From Alentia gelatinosa (lineage: Eukaryota; Annelida; Polychaeta; Phyllodocida; Polynoidae), in assembly GCA_950022655.1 (NCBI GenBank), contig OX465584.1, positions 46,978,723 through 47,042,722 of the forward strand: 64,000 nucleotides of DNA, given 5' to 3'. Shown here piece after piece: positions 33,261 to 43,511 of the stretch (position 1 is the stretch's first letter; each line of letters starts with the position of its first letter). Under the pieces are notes generated by a model. That model saw only the letters and a program-made list of their open reading frames with translations. It was not told the origin of the DNA and did not search any database. Position numbers and translations under genes: made by a program.

Positions 33261-33986
33261 AGTGTATAAGCAGAAATTTCTTCTTCATTGTAGTTCACAT
33301 ATATCCAGATTCTGTTCTAAAATAGCTAATCAATACACCATCCATAAATAAAGTAAGCAATATTTTTATAAAGAAATTCCTATATCTATATGTAGAGTAC
33401 TGTATGAAGGTTTGATAATTTCGTAAAGAAAATAAGGCAGTTAGAAAGGAATGATAGTAAGGGTAGATTCGGTGAGGGTCTTATTCAGAAGTCAATATAA
33501 AGCAAAACTCCAGCGGTGAATGTGATGTAGGCTAGAGCAAGAGTTCGGACGAATAATTTTTTTTACCAAACAAGAGTTCCAGCGAGGGCTGGAGTAAGGT
33601 AAAAGATGAAGGTAGTGAAAGCTCACTGCTCTAGCAGTCTGACTGGTACACAAGGAGCACGATGCTGAGACAGTAGAATGATCCCGCACTCCCAGACATT
33701 GTGAATTATGGTGTAGCTTCCGAGAAACTTCCAACCATTCTCAGAGGACTTGCCTAGAAACTTCAAGCTGTTTTTGTAGGACTTGGCGTTTCTGCTAACA
33801 TCTAGAGATCATTTTTGGTCTGGACGCCGGGCCTAACAATTCCGCCCATTAGACCACACTAAGCTACTGTGCGTGGGGTCGATAATGAGTTGGTAACATC
33901 CAATGATAAACACATGTGGTACAATGTATCAACATAAACTTAATGAACCATACCAAGCTATGTTGCTAATCAAATCATTAGAAGCT
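33261..33986. other. Gene-free AT-rich stretch
   Basis: No supported feature; short frames only. Confidence 0.4.
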
Positions 33987-33989
33987 TTA

Positions 33990-34242
33990 GGCCAGGCGTC
34001 CACCTACTACGATATGGCTCCGATATGGTCTACAATGCATATCCCGATAAAAAAATCAAAATCGCGTCGGAAGGTCACCTAATATCGGGGTAGTTGACCA
34101 CGTTTCTGCGATTAGGCACCGATAAAAACCCCATACGATGCGTGTTTGGATTGGCATGTCTAGACATATGTCTACGATTTTGCACCTTACCTATATGTCT
34201 CCGATATTTGCTTTTTGTATCGTAGTAGGTGGACGCCAGGCC
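33990..34242. mobile_element. PIF/Harbinger-type MITE, copy 1 (253 bp)
   Basis: Inverted ends GGCCAGGCGTCCACCTACTA, then CGATA, at the left and its complement at the right (TATCG, then TAGTAGGTGGACGCCAGGCC) are nearly perfect. TTA flanks both sides (33987-33989 and 34243-34245), the 3-bp TWA duplication typical of PIF/Harbinger. No ORF. Homologous throughout to 54442-54689. Confidence 0.85.
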
Positions 34243-34245
34243 TTA

Positions 34246-35036
34246 CATATAACAGCATCCTAAATCACACATCAGGTTAGTATATCAAAACGGGTATGAC
34301 AGGGCTGCTGTCTTTTTGTACACAATATAAGGCAAACGTGGTCCGGAATACACTGTTGATACAATCGCCCGCTTTCAGGCCATACTAGCATTGTCTCGGG
34401 AATGGCATTTCCATAGGAGTCAGCCATTTACGTAGATCCCTTGGGAAATGTCGCAACATACACAGTGGCTAGGGACATAGCCCTAGGTGCATCCATTAGC
34501 CTTAATAGTAATTCAGCAACCCACGGATCATTGGTATCATTATACAAAACCCATCACTGTTTGCAGTAATACACCACCAACAGGGAACAGACAATACAGA
34601 CACACCAAACAATACAAGGACGATACAAAGACGATAACTCTCACGGTGTAACTCACGTCTAAAGCTGAATTGTATCGTGACAAGTGTACATAAAGATTAC
34701 TTATATGTTTCTAATATGAAAGGTATGACTATCGGGAGGTCCAGCCCAAAATAGGTTGAAACAGTGCACACACCATCACCATAGACCTCATGATACACTA
34801 TGATTACAAATGGGAAAGTCAGAGTGTGCCCCGAAAATTCTGCTCGAAGACTATCGGTGTGTCTCAGTGCGTGGGACCGGCTTTGGTGGTACAAAAACAG
34901 GTGACCACGGTGACGATTAGCTTGCGATACACTCCGTTTATCAATGCAGATCGCAGTCAATATTACAATATCAAATTTTATACTTTAGATTGGGAAATAT
35001 TACATGAATAGAAATACTGTTTTACCAGTGTTTTAC
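34246..35036. other. Gene-free stretch
   Basis: No supported gene. Frames at 34697-35011 on both strands are short and featureless. Confidence 0.4.
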
Positions 35037-35510
35037 AACACAATATTATATCATTTTTAAGACAATAATTCAATCGATTTGGGATGTATATAACTGTGGT
35101 AGCATCACCATTTTATTTTGAACTATTGATTTCATAACATTAAATATAACTGAATGAAATCATATTTACAGTGACGATCTTTTTCATATGTTGTACAAAA
35201 TTCAGAAATTTCAAAATTGTCTGTCAAGTACTTCACATATGAGAGAGATTTTCACCTGAATAAGCTACCGATACACACCGATACGCTACGAAAAATCAAA
35301 CATGTTCGATCCTCATTCGGTTTTATGATCGTGGCGTGTCGGGAGCCAATCATGGCGTATCGGTATGTATCGTAGAGTTAATCAAAGAAGTGTGGTACAC
35401 TGAGCACTGCGCTTTTGTCTGACCTCCCAATGAAATTATTGATTTGAATCGGGAAGTAAATCGTAGAGCCTATAGGCAGCAGAATCGGTATTGGTGGGTG
35501 TACGGTCTGA
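35037..35510 (+). repeat. Harbinger-like 0.75-kb repeat, copy A (partial)
   Basis: Related to 54698-55443, with shared blocks ATATAACTGTG.TAG.ATCA, ATCATATTTACAG.GA, CAAGTACTTCAC and GAATCGG...GGTGGG at the right end. The left end is lost or too diverged to see. No coding content. Confidence 0.6.
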
Positions 35511-37132
35511 TTCTTTGATGTAGAATTTAGTGGAATTTAAAGAGTGCGGTAAAAAAAATAAGACTTATTACATTTATCTATCATTTGTGATTTTTTCAAT
35601 TGGAAAAAATCTATCCCCAAAAGTATCGCGGTTCTTGCGACCCCCCTAGAAATTGAGATTTATCCGATCATCCCACTATTTCCATAATTATACAGGGATG
35701 GAAGTTACGGTTTACGCTGAATATTATGGAGAAGTCGCAGAATCTTGTTAAGTCATTGTTAACATTGTGTTGGTGATTATGATAAAATGATGTTTATCTT
35801 TGTAATTGCAGCTCATTTTCTAAAACACTGCTTAGCGTTTGATGCAAGCGCAATCAAGCCCAGAATCAAGCTCCTCTCGAATGTTTGAATCACCATCTCC
35901 TCCACCTCTGTTTGTTTTACGCTGCTGTATTTCATTATCTAAATGGGATATGTAAATATTATTTACATGGACAATAATTGCATTCTGTTCATTTGAAATT
36001 CAATAAGATAACCAAACACTGAATTCAATTTAGTTGTTGTATTTCAACATGCTATAAATGTGCCTGTTTTCCTTCGAGATGTGGTGGGGTGTGTCTTTTT
36101 ACGCAGTGTTTACATTAGATGACTGGAAACGTGCTGACTGTAGATCGTGTATCGAAAAATTATCAGTCGGTGCTCAATGATGCAACATCATCACCAAGAA
36201 TCGTACACCTATCAAGCACTTTAAACGTTATACTAGACGATTTATCATCTCTTCAGTGAGGAGCGTATTACTTCCTGCTGTCCACCGCAGTGTTTTACAC
36301 TAAATGATTAAGGGCGACGATTCTTGAAGGTAAATCCTCCCTTAACTAAATGTGAATGTATTTATATCCAATAGGATAATCTGTGAAAAGGGGTTTAGAA
36401 CAAAATTTGTGATCGTCGATGCACGACATGTCTTTGGAATAAAAAGGCTGGGTGCTCGTCGACTGAGATATTACAGAATTATCAGGTGATTGATTCAAGC
36501 TGCTTTGAAATAATTGTCGGTATGAAATCATCAGCATAATCACCAGGGGGTGCCAAATTGCATAATCTGATGCAATCAGACGGTCTGTGGCCATCACCGG
36601 TTGGTATTTACACTAGATTATTTCTTGCCATTGACGAACCCAAGTCGACAGGTTGTGCTAAATTCAGAAAGCGGCGCCTATTATTCCTAGTGTTAAGGCC
36701 GGGATTGTATACATCCTGATATTGTATCGGTAATCTCTTAAATGTTGTCAGTTTGGTGTGTAGCCCGAGTCGTTGTCCAATAATTTGATATAGAAGGTGT
36801 GAGAAAGGCATGAAGGAGAATATAGGCAGACAGTTGGTGTACAGCTGAATGTTGTTTTGTATCGGAAATACCCATCGAGGTCGAAGGCACTTACTATGTC
36901 ACTTATACTATGTCTTCCTATTAGTACATACCTATAACCCATTAAAAACATTTTACAACTCATTGTTTCATGGTCTAAACCTATGATCAGACCCATATGA
37001 ATTCACCTTGTCTAGTGTCTAATTTACGTTGATTTCGGCGTTATTTACTTTCTTTCTTTGACACAGTGTATGCCAGTAGCTATAGGATATGTGGCACAGA
37101 GGGAAGTGTTATATTTAGAGGACAACTATGCT
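35511..37132. other. Gene-free AT-rich stretch
   Basis: Near 36103-36122 and 36287-36303 the word GCAGTGTTT.ACA.TA occurs twice, perhaps the ends of a small MITE. Nothing else is supported. Confidence 0.4.
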
Positions 37133-37250
37133 CCGGTGAGAGAAAGTCAAAGTTACTAGGTAAGACTTGGAAAGATTACTGCCCAAGGCCTTGGCCACGG
37201 GCAGTAATTTCTCCAAGCCTTACCGAATAATTTTGACTTTCTCTTACCGG
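37133..37250. repeat. 118-bp near-perfect palindrome
   Basis: The arms run CCGGTGAGAGAAAGTCAAAG...ATTACTGCCC and GGGCAGTAAT...CTTTCTCTTACCGG, about 52 bp each, around a short loop (AAGGCCTTGGCCAC). It can form a long hairpin or cruciform. Likely a foldback MITE. An ncRNA hairpin is possible but has no other support. Confidence 0.8.
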
Positions 37251-37394
37251 TACTAGGTTTCCCTATTCCTATATACCTTCAAATATCGATAAAAATGAGT
37301 ATTTCTTTACCTGCGATAGCCCCAGAAAAATGGCCACACTTGTTGAGTAACTGCAATAGCTATGTTTTCATCCCGGCGCTCTTTATATCACGTG

Positions 37395-37460
37395 GTCAGC
37401 CCGGGACGAAACGTCAGCCCGGGACGAAAACGTCAGCCTGGGACGAAAACATCAGCCTCG
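37395..37460. repeat. 19-bp tandem repeat, about 3.5 copies
   Basis: GTCAGCCCGGGACGAAAAC is repeated from 37395, with one base missing in the first unit and C-to-T changes in the third, ending in ATCAGCC. CpG-rich compared with its surroundings. Each unit carries a CCCGGG palindrome. Confidence 0.8.
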
Positions 37461-37805
37461 CTAACTCATAATTACTGCACCCCCAGCAGCGGTATGTAAC
37501 TTGGAGCTTTCGGAAATGGGTATATAGGAATATACAGTACGTCATATTCCAGTAATGAACAAGTGCTGTACGGCTATGACGTAAATGTGAGACGTTCGCC
37601 CTAGGGGGGGGGGGCGTTGCTCCATGTTTTGCAGATTACAGAATACGGACCCGAGGTCGAACTCGTTGCTCCAGATTCTTTCCGAATTCTATTATAACTG
37701 TATCGCCACGATAATTTTAGAAATATTGAATGAATCTGAATAATCTTTTAGAGGTATTTACAACATATTGTGACATTATTTTTCAGACACTAAAATAGTC
37801 AAATT

Positions 37806-37990
37806 GGTTGCCCATGGCCTATGGTCAGGGGTGGTCATTGCCCCCCCTGGTGAAACCACTCTGCACTAGCGCACCCCTGCGCCACCTCTCCACTATAGGC
37901 CGCACTAAACATCAAAGTGCGCTAGGCCGACACTGCACTCTGCCTCATTCGCTTCTCACAGCTCATACACTCTACACATATTTTTCTACC
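37806..37990 (+). repeat. Split direct repeat A1
   Basis: 185 bp starting GGTTGCCCATGGCCTATGG and ending TTTTTCTACC, matching A2 at 42655-42839 over its whole length without indels. It would act as the 5' terminal repeat and promoter region. Confidence 0.92.
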
Positions 37991-38102
37991 GCTCCTTGGC
38001 ATATCGCCCATCATATCTCCGGTCTCCATATTCCCCTGAATATCGGCAGACGAGGACAGGGATACCAAGCGATTCAGTGGAATAGGGAATTATCGTGTAA
38101 TT

Positions 38103-39368
38103 ATGTTGACGAGAAGCGCTATGGCGGCTTCGGCTGGAGCCGAGACGGATTCTGAAATCACCCTACCGCAGCAACCTACCGCTGAGACTGAGAGTGACCA
38201 CGTGGAGTCGGTCTCTCAACAAGGTACGAGCGCCAGTGGCCGGTCTCGGGCCTCCCGCATTACTGCCCTAGAGTCCAACCTCGGGGGAGTGAGGACAGAC
38301 GTGAACGAAGACAAAACGGATGTCAACGAGGTCAGGACGGATGTAACGAAGATGTCGTGCCAGATGGATGGCATGATGGACGCCATGATGCAGATCTCTC
38401 GGCCGGCATCGCGGAGGAGCGGCTCACGGGCGTCGTCGGCGGCCGAACGGACACGGGACTGGGCCCAGGAGCAAACCAAACGCCTTCTACCCCCACCCCG
38501 GGCTCTCAGGGAAGCCTATACGACAGAAGAACACCTGCAGCGGGAATTCGGCCGTAGGGCCATGCGGCACGATCGGACCACCGGTAAGAGCTCGTTACTT
38601 TCCGATCTTAATGCCCGCAGGCCGACCGCGAAGCCGTACATGTTCATGGACCAGGACGGGGTGTACACGTTACATCAGAAATTGGACCTACGGTCGAGCC
38701 TCGGGCCTCTCGAGTACATTAGCTGTTTTGTGGCCCTATTGTCTGACGAACGCGCCTTGCACCCCGAGGATAAGGACCACATGTTTAAGCACCTATACCA
38801 GGTGACCGTTGACGCGCAGGCACGGCCGTGGGCCGGCGTCAGACGGTGGTCAAACTACATTTTCGACCAGGTCGAGTCAGGCAGGATGCGGTGGTCAGAG
38901 CAAGGCCGGATACAGGAAAAGCGCGTCCGGCTTGCTATGACCACCACACACACGGCTAACGGCTCCACAAACAACGAGACCGGACGCGCTCGGGGTAGTG
39001 AGGCCCCGTGCCGGGAGTTCAATGGTGAGAGGGGGTGCCGCCACCGCAACGACCACACAGAAGGGGGCATCCGGTGGCTGCACGTGTGTAGCTTTTGCGA
39101 CTCAGTGGGCAGGAAGTGCGGTCACTCGGTGCCTGGTGCAACCGAAAGCTTACGTTTGGTCACGGCTACGACAACTCGGCGGCCCCCCCTGCACCAACAC
39201 CACGACGGGCACCCCAGGCGGGGTACCAACTCCACACCACCACGAAGCCGGCGGCACCACAGAGCGTGCATCAACACCAGTCGACTTAAAAAAACGGCCA
39301 AGGCGCGCCCCGCGAGTAGGCGAGGCGCAAAACAAGCATCAAAGGGGGCCTGCCGAGTCGGAGGGTGA
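38103..39368 (+). CDS. Gag of the Ngaro element
   Basis: A 421-codon frame, intact. The N-terminus is Ser/Thr/Glu-rich, with a degenerate heptad stretch (VRTDVNEDKTDVNEVRTDV, about 63-81) predicted as coiled coil. A helical middle part (TLHQKLDLRSSLGPLEYISC...) corresponds to the capsid-like region. Near 300-345 a Cys/His cluster, PCREFNGERGCRHRNDHTEG, followed by HVCSFCDSVGRKCGH, matches the CxxFNxxxGCxxxxxH...C..C zinc-binding pattern of DIRS/Ngaro Gag. The basic C-terminus overlaps the RT frame by about 370 bases, so RT may be reached by frameshift or re-initiation. Confidence 0.85.
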   Translation: MLTRSAMAASAGAETDSEITLPQQPTAETESDHVESVSQQGTSASGRSRASRITALESNLGGVRTDVNEDKTDVNEVRTDVTKMSCQMDGMMDAMMQISRPASRRSGSRASSAAERTRDWAQEQTKRLLPPPRALREAYTTEEHLQREFGRRAMRHDRTTGKSSLLSDLNARRPTAKPYMFMDQDGVYTLHQKLDLRSSLGPLEYISCFVALLSDERALHPEDKDHMFKHLYQVTVDAQARPWAGVRRWSNYIFDQVESGRMRWSEQGRIQEKRVRLAMTTTHTANGSTNNETGRARGSEAPCREFNGERGCRHRNDHTEGGIRWLHVCSFCDSVGRKCGHSVPGATESLRLVTATTTRRPPLHQHHDGHPRRGTNSTPPRSRRHHRACINTSRLKKTAKARPASRRGAKQASKGACRVGG

Positions 39369-41634
39369 TGTAACGAAGCCGGCCCCCTCACGTGACGTCA
39401 CAGCCCACGTGACCCCCTGGGCACGTGGACGAGCACGTGTGATAACTAACAACAAAGGCGCGGGGAATACACTCCCGGAGGAGGTATGCCCCATTCACCC
39501 GCCACCGGCCGTGTCCGGCTGTGTCAGCGGTGGTAGCTCGAATCACGTCGAGGGTGTTAGTGTTAGTGCGCCGGCCCGAGAGGAAGCATCTAACACTCCC
39601 GACTTCAAGGCTCTCAAAGAGGTCTGCGAGACCGGAGTACACCGGGAGGGGGTGAGAACGGACCCGTTCGCCTTCAGGGAACATCGCCGGGAGACGTGGC
39701 CGGACTTCATGGCCATGGGGCCCGCCCGGCACGCGGAGATATACCGGGACGTGCGCGACACGGGAATCCCCAACGCTCTCGGAGCAAGGATTGAGGTTCC
39801 TTCTGATCTCAACTTGGCGGCGTGGGACCATTACCTAGGGGCCGTGGAGGGGGCGCAGGAGCTCCTGGGATTTCTGCACTACGGCTTCCCCCTGGGATAA
39901 CTCGGGCCAGAGAGCGATACGAGGGGCGTGGCCAACCACCCCAGCGCTACCACTCACCCTGTGCAGGTAGAGAAGTTCCTGGTGAAGGAGGCCGCCTTCA
40001 CAAATATGATGGGTCCGTTTGTGGAGCCGCCGTTCAGCCCGTGGTGTCACGTGTCGCCGCTCATGACACGGGAAAAACGCAGGACGGACGACAGACGGAT
40101 TATAACGGACATGACTTTCCCGCGCGAGTGCAGCGTGAACTCGTTCGTCATTAAGAACTCGGTCTACGGGCTGAAGCGAGATCACGGCCTCCCAACGGTT
40201 GACGAGTTCGTGGCGAAACTCGTTAAAGCGGGCACGTAGTCCTACATGTCCTCCATCGACGTTTCACGTGCCTACAAGAACTTTAGGTGCGATCCCCTCG
40301 ATTGGCCTCTGCTTTGTTTCACGTGGGAGGACGGGCACTACTGTGATACGGCCATGCCGTTCGGTGCCCGTGCCTCCTCCTACCACATGCAGTGTGTGGC
40401 GGAGGCCATCGTGGGAATCCTGGGATCAAAGGGAGTCACGGCCGCGATGTACCTCGACGACCTCATCATCCTCTCCGAGGACCGAGGTAAGGCGGCTGTG
40501 GACTTCAGGATTGCACGTGATTTGTTTGCTGAACTGGGCCTCCCCGAGGCTCACGACAAGGCTCAGGAGCCCAGCCAGAATGTCACGTGGTTGGGGATCG
40601 AGATCGACGCCCGTGCGATGACACTCTCGATCCCCACGGCCAAGTTAAAGGACATCCGAGGTCACGTGTCGGCCGTAGCGAAGCGCCGGACGCTGACTAA
40701 ACGACAGCTCCAGTCGGTGCTGGGGAGGATATTACACGTGGCGAGGTGTATTCGACCGGCGCGTGCCTTCGTATCGAAGCTGCTGGAGGCCCTCAGAGGC
40801 ATGAGAGGTTTCTACATGAACATCAATTCCGAGATGCGCCAGGATCTGGATTGGTTCGTGCAGTTTGCGGAGGGGTGGAATGGCCGGGCACTCATCCCTC
40901 GCGGACCGCCGACGAGGCGCATCACCGTGGATGCATGCCTGTCGGGTGTGGGAGGCACTGACGGCCGATACTTGTATTCCGGCCAGGTGTGCCCCGTCCT
41001 CAACCTCGTGGAGTGCATCTCAGAGCTCGAGTCTCTAAACACCATCTACGCACTCCACACATTCATCACAGACAGGGATCGGCGATCACGGATTGACGTG
41101 TTCTGTGATAACCTCGGCACAGTACAGACCCTCAACAGTGGGCGTGCCCGAAACCGAGTCCTGGCGGAGTGTGCCCGCCAGGCATGGATGGTGCAGGCAC
41201 GTCTACAGGTAGAACTCGTCTTCAGCCATATCCCCGGGGTGCAAAACGTGATCGCGGATGCCTTGAGCAGAGCCCATCTGTCGAGGACGGAATACAATAG
41301 GGCCACCTCCCTCATTCAACTCCATGAGCTGTACCCTATCGTGCCATGTACCCATGCCTCATTTGTACCTGTACTCCGTCTCTTCTGCAGATCGGGCGCT
41401 TCTCTTACTCCAGGCGAAGGCATCTGCGAGGCAGTTAGAGGCGCATGCCCCAGGTACGCTCGCAAACCAGCGATCCGCAGTCACCACCTACCTGGCGTTC
41501 TGCAAACGATGAGAGTGGACCCCCGGGCACCGACCGTGAGCCTGATCACGTCTTACTTGGAGTACGTGGCAGACCACGCCCCCTCCCCGGCTACGGTCGC
41601 CAACCAGCTGTCACATGTCCGGGCTCATCTGTGA
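38998..41634 (+). pseudogene. RT and RNase H of the Ngaro element, two in-frame stops
   Basis: One continuous reading frame broken by TAA at 39898-39900 and TAG at 40237-40239. Before the first stop is the conserved pre-RT block (IYRDVRDTGIPNALGARIEV, WDHYLGAVEG, HYGFPLG). RT follows with GPFVEPPFSPWCHVSPLMTR, RRIITDMTFPRECSVNSFVI, SSIDVSRAYKNFRCDP, TAMPFGARASSYHMQ and catalytic YLDD (40450-40461). RNase H keeps its acidic residues: RITVDACLSG, ECISELESLN, DVFCDNLGT and NVIADALSRA. The stops truncate RT, so this copy cannot make an active enzyme without suppression. The start is not defined. The frame overlaps gag and its first third may have no independent function. Confidence 0.9.
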
Positions 41635-42358
41635 CTGACGGGGGGGGGACGTGCGACCAACAGAGGATCATCGGGTGAAGCGTGCCCTCGAGGGCATGAG
41701 GAGGAACAAGGACTACGTGCCAAATGTGAAACCTCCTATCCCGATGGACGTCTTCCGGGCGGTTCTCGACGGCCTCACGGCATCGCCCCTCCATACGGCG
41801 ATGAGAGCGGGTCTGCTGCTGATCTTTTACGCGGCCCTACGGCAGGGAGAGGTGGCGCCGCAGTCCGCTCATACATTCGATCCGGCACGGCACCTTACGC
41901 GGGGGGACGTGGTCCTCGGCCGCCGACACGTGACAATCAACATCAAGGCGGCCAAAAACCTCCAACACGTTGGAGAACAGAAAGTAATGTGTCTGGAGGC
42001 CGCGGACGATACCAGAGTATGCCCGGTGGACGCGGTTCGAGGACTACTACGGGCGGCCCCTACGGGTTCACTGCGGGACCCGTTCCTGACACTGCCCGAT
42101 GGGACGATCATCACGTCACGGATAATGACGAAGGAATGGGACCGCCTCCTACAGGCCACAGGCCAAACTGTGAAGACCTACACCCTGCACAGCCTCAGGA
42201 AGGCCGCGGCCACCCAGGCCTTTGAGGCCGGCATACCTGAACTAAACATTCAGAGGTATGGGGGGTGGAGGTCCCATGCCCACAGGGCATACATCAAGAC
42301 CACCGACAAAGAGACTGTCAACAAGTCTCTCATTGACTCTCTTTCTTTCAAAAAGTGA
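41324..42358 (+). pseudogene. Tyrosine recombinase of the Ngaro element
   Basis: Performs site-specific integration of the circular cDNA. The catalytic part (frame from 41651, 235 codons) is complete: R64 (FYAALRQGEV), H180 and R183 (TLHSLRKAA), W206 (YGGWRS) and the nucleophile Y214 (HAHRAYIKT). The N-terminal core-binding part is in two frames: ALLLQAKASARQLEAHAPGT to FCKR ends at a TGA (41510-41512), the next segment (RAPTVSLITSYLEYVADHA) is in the RT frame, and the frame returns near the G-run at 41639-41648. Two compensating indels are the simplest explanation. Confidence 0.88.
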
Positions 42359-42406
42359 CTATAAAAACTTTTCCCACCCTCCTCTCCCTATAACTATTGG
42401 CTTCTT

Positions 42407-42655
42407 GGCTATATTCATATATTTTTATTATTGCATGTTCTTTATAACTATGTAATATTTCATAATATATTCATTATGTTATCACAAACTTATAACAATT
42501 GACAACCACATACATATGTCAATTTTTAATATTTGTCTTATTATTGATATTCATGTACTTCTCTTATTCATATCAATAAGACTCATAAAATTAAATAAAA
42601 TTTTATAAGCCCACTACGGCTTCTGCTTTGTTTCATTGGGGATCTGGGGTAATGG
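42407..42655 (+). repeat. Split direct repeat B1
   Basis: 249 AT-rich bp from GGCTATATTCATATATTTTT to GGGGATCTGGGGTAATGG, with only a couple of differences from B2 (42883-43131, offset 476). It directly abuts A2. The B1-A2 junction is the internal recombination substrate in models of Ngaro replication. Confidence 0.92.
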
Positions 42656-42839
42656 GTTGCCCATGGCCTATGGTCAGGGGTGGTCATTGCCCCCCCTGGT
42701 GAAACCACTCTGCACTAGCGCACCCCTGCGCCACCTCTCCACTATAGGCCGCACTAAACATCAAAGTGCGCTAGGCCGACACTGCACTCTGCCTCATTCG
42801 CTTCTCACAGCTCATACACTCTACACATATTTTTCTACC
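42655..42839 (+). repeat. Split direct repeat A2
   Basis: Copy of A1. It is followed by a 43-bp unique spacer (42840-42882, CACCC and TCTTC-rich) before B2. Confidence 0.92.
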
Positions 42840-42882
42840 CACCCACCCACACCTTTTCTCTTCTACTCCTTTACACTCGTAG

Positions 42883-43131
42883 GGCTATATCCATATATTT
42901 TTATTATTACATGTTCTTTATAACTATGTAATATTTCATAATATATTCATTATGTTATCACAAACTTATAACAATTGACAACCACATACATATGTCAATT
43001 TTTAATATTTGTCTTATTATTGATATTCATGTACTTCTCTTATTCATATCAATAAGACTCATAAAATTAAATAAAATTTTATAAGCCCACTACGGCTTCT
43101 GCTTTGTTTCATTGGGGATCTGGGGTAATGG
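42883..43131 (+). repeat. Split direct repeat B2
   Basis: Copy of B1. It ends at GGTAATGG, immediately followed by the interrupted host repeat (AAAAATATACC), and so defines the right end of the element. Confidence 0.92.
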
Positions 43132-43511
43132 AAAAATATACCTCTAGTAGAATCATGATTCCGTCATAAAACTATTTTCAGACACTTTGACTTATGAAAA
43201 TATCATATTTACGGCGATTTTATATCTATATGGACTCTACCTAATTCCAGAATTTCATAATTCTCTGCCAAGTATTTCACCCACAAGAGATATTTTCCCG
43301 TTAAATCACCTACAATAGGATATGATAGGCTACGAAAATCGCCTTCAATCGTAGTCTATCGCTATGTGATCGTGAGGTGTTGAAGACGGAATCGCAGAAA
43401 CCTGTTCCACTGCCACAATTTTTGCTGACCTCACAATAGAATCGGTATAGTGTCGGGAAGTCAATCGTAAGGCTTATCGGGACCAGAATCGGCGTTGGTG
43501 GAGACAGGGCT

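Larger units (their letters stand above)
37806..43131 (+). mobile_element. Ngaro-type YR retrotransposon with split direct repeats
   Basis: Order: A1 (37806-37990), gag, RT/RNase H, tyrosine recombinase, B1 (42407-42655), A2 (42655-42839), B2 (42883-43131). Split direct repeats of the A1-B1-A2-B2 kind are the hallmark of Ngaro/PAT-like elements, which integrate by tyrosine recombination and make no target duplication. None is seen here. The repeat copies are almost identical, so the insertion is young, yet ORF2 has in-frame stops at 39898 and 40237 and the YR has frame changes. Full length is about 5.3 kb, normal for the group. Confidence 0.92.
37711..43511 (+). repeat. Harbinger-like 0.75-kb repeat, copy B, split by the Ngaro element
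   Basis: 37711-37806 and 43132-43511 are the two halves of one repeat. The left half ends GACACTAAAATAGTCAAATTG and the right half starts AAAAATATACC.CTAGTAGAATCATGATTC. In copy C (54.9-55.1 kb) the corresponding sequences are adjacent at 55031/55032. The right end ATCGGCGTTGGTGGAGACAG, then GGCT, fits the terminal repeat of copy C. The leftmost part was not identified. Confidence 0.8.

Noticed and set aside
39388..40185. Minus-strand frames of 89-147 codons
   Set aside because: Antisense to the Ngaro gag/RT region.
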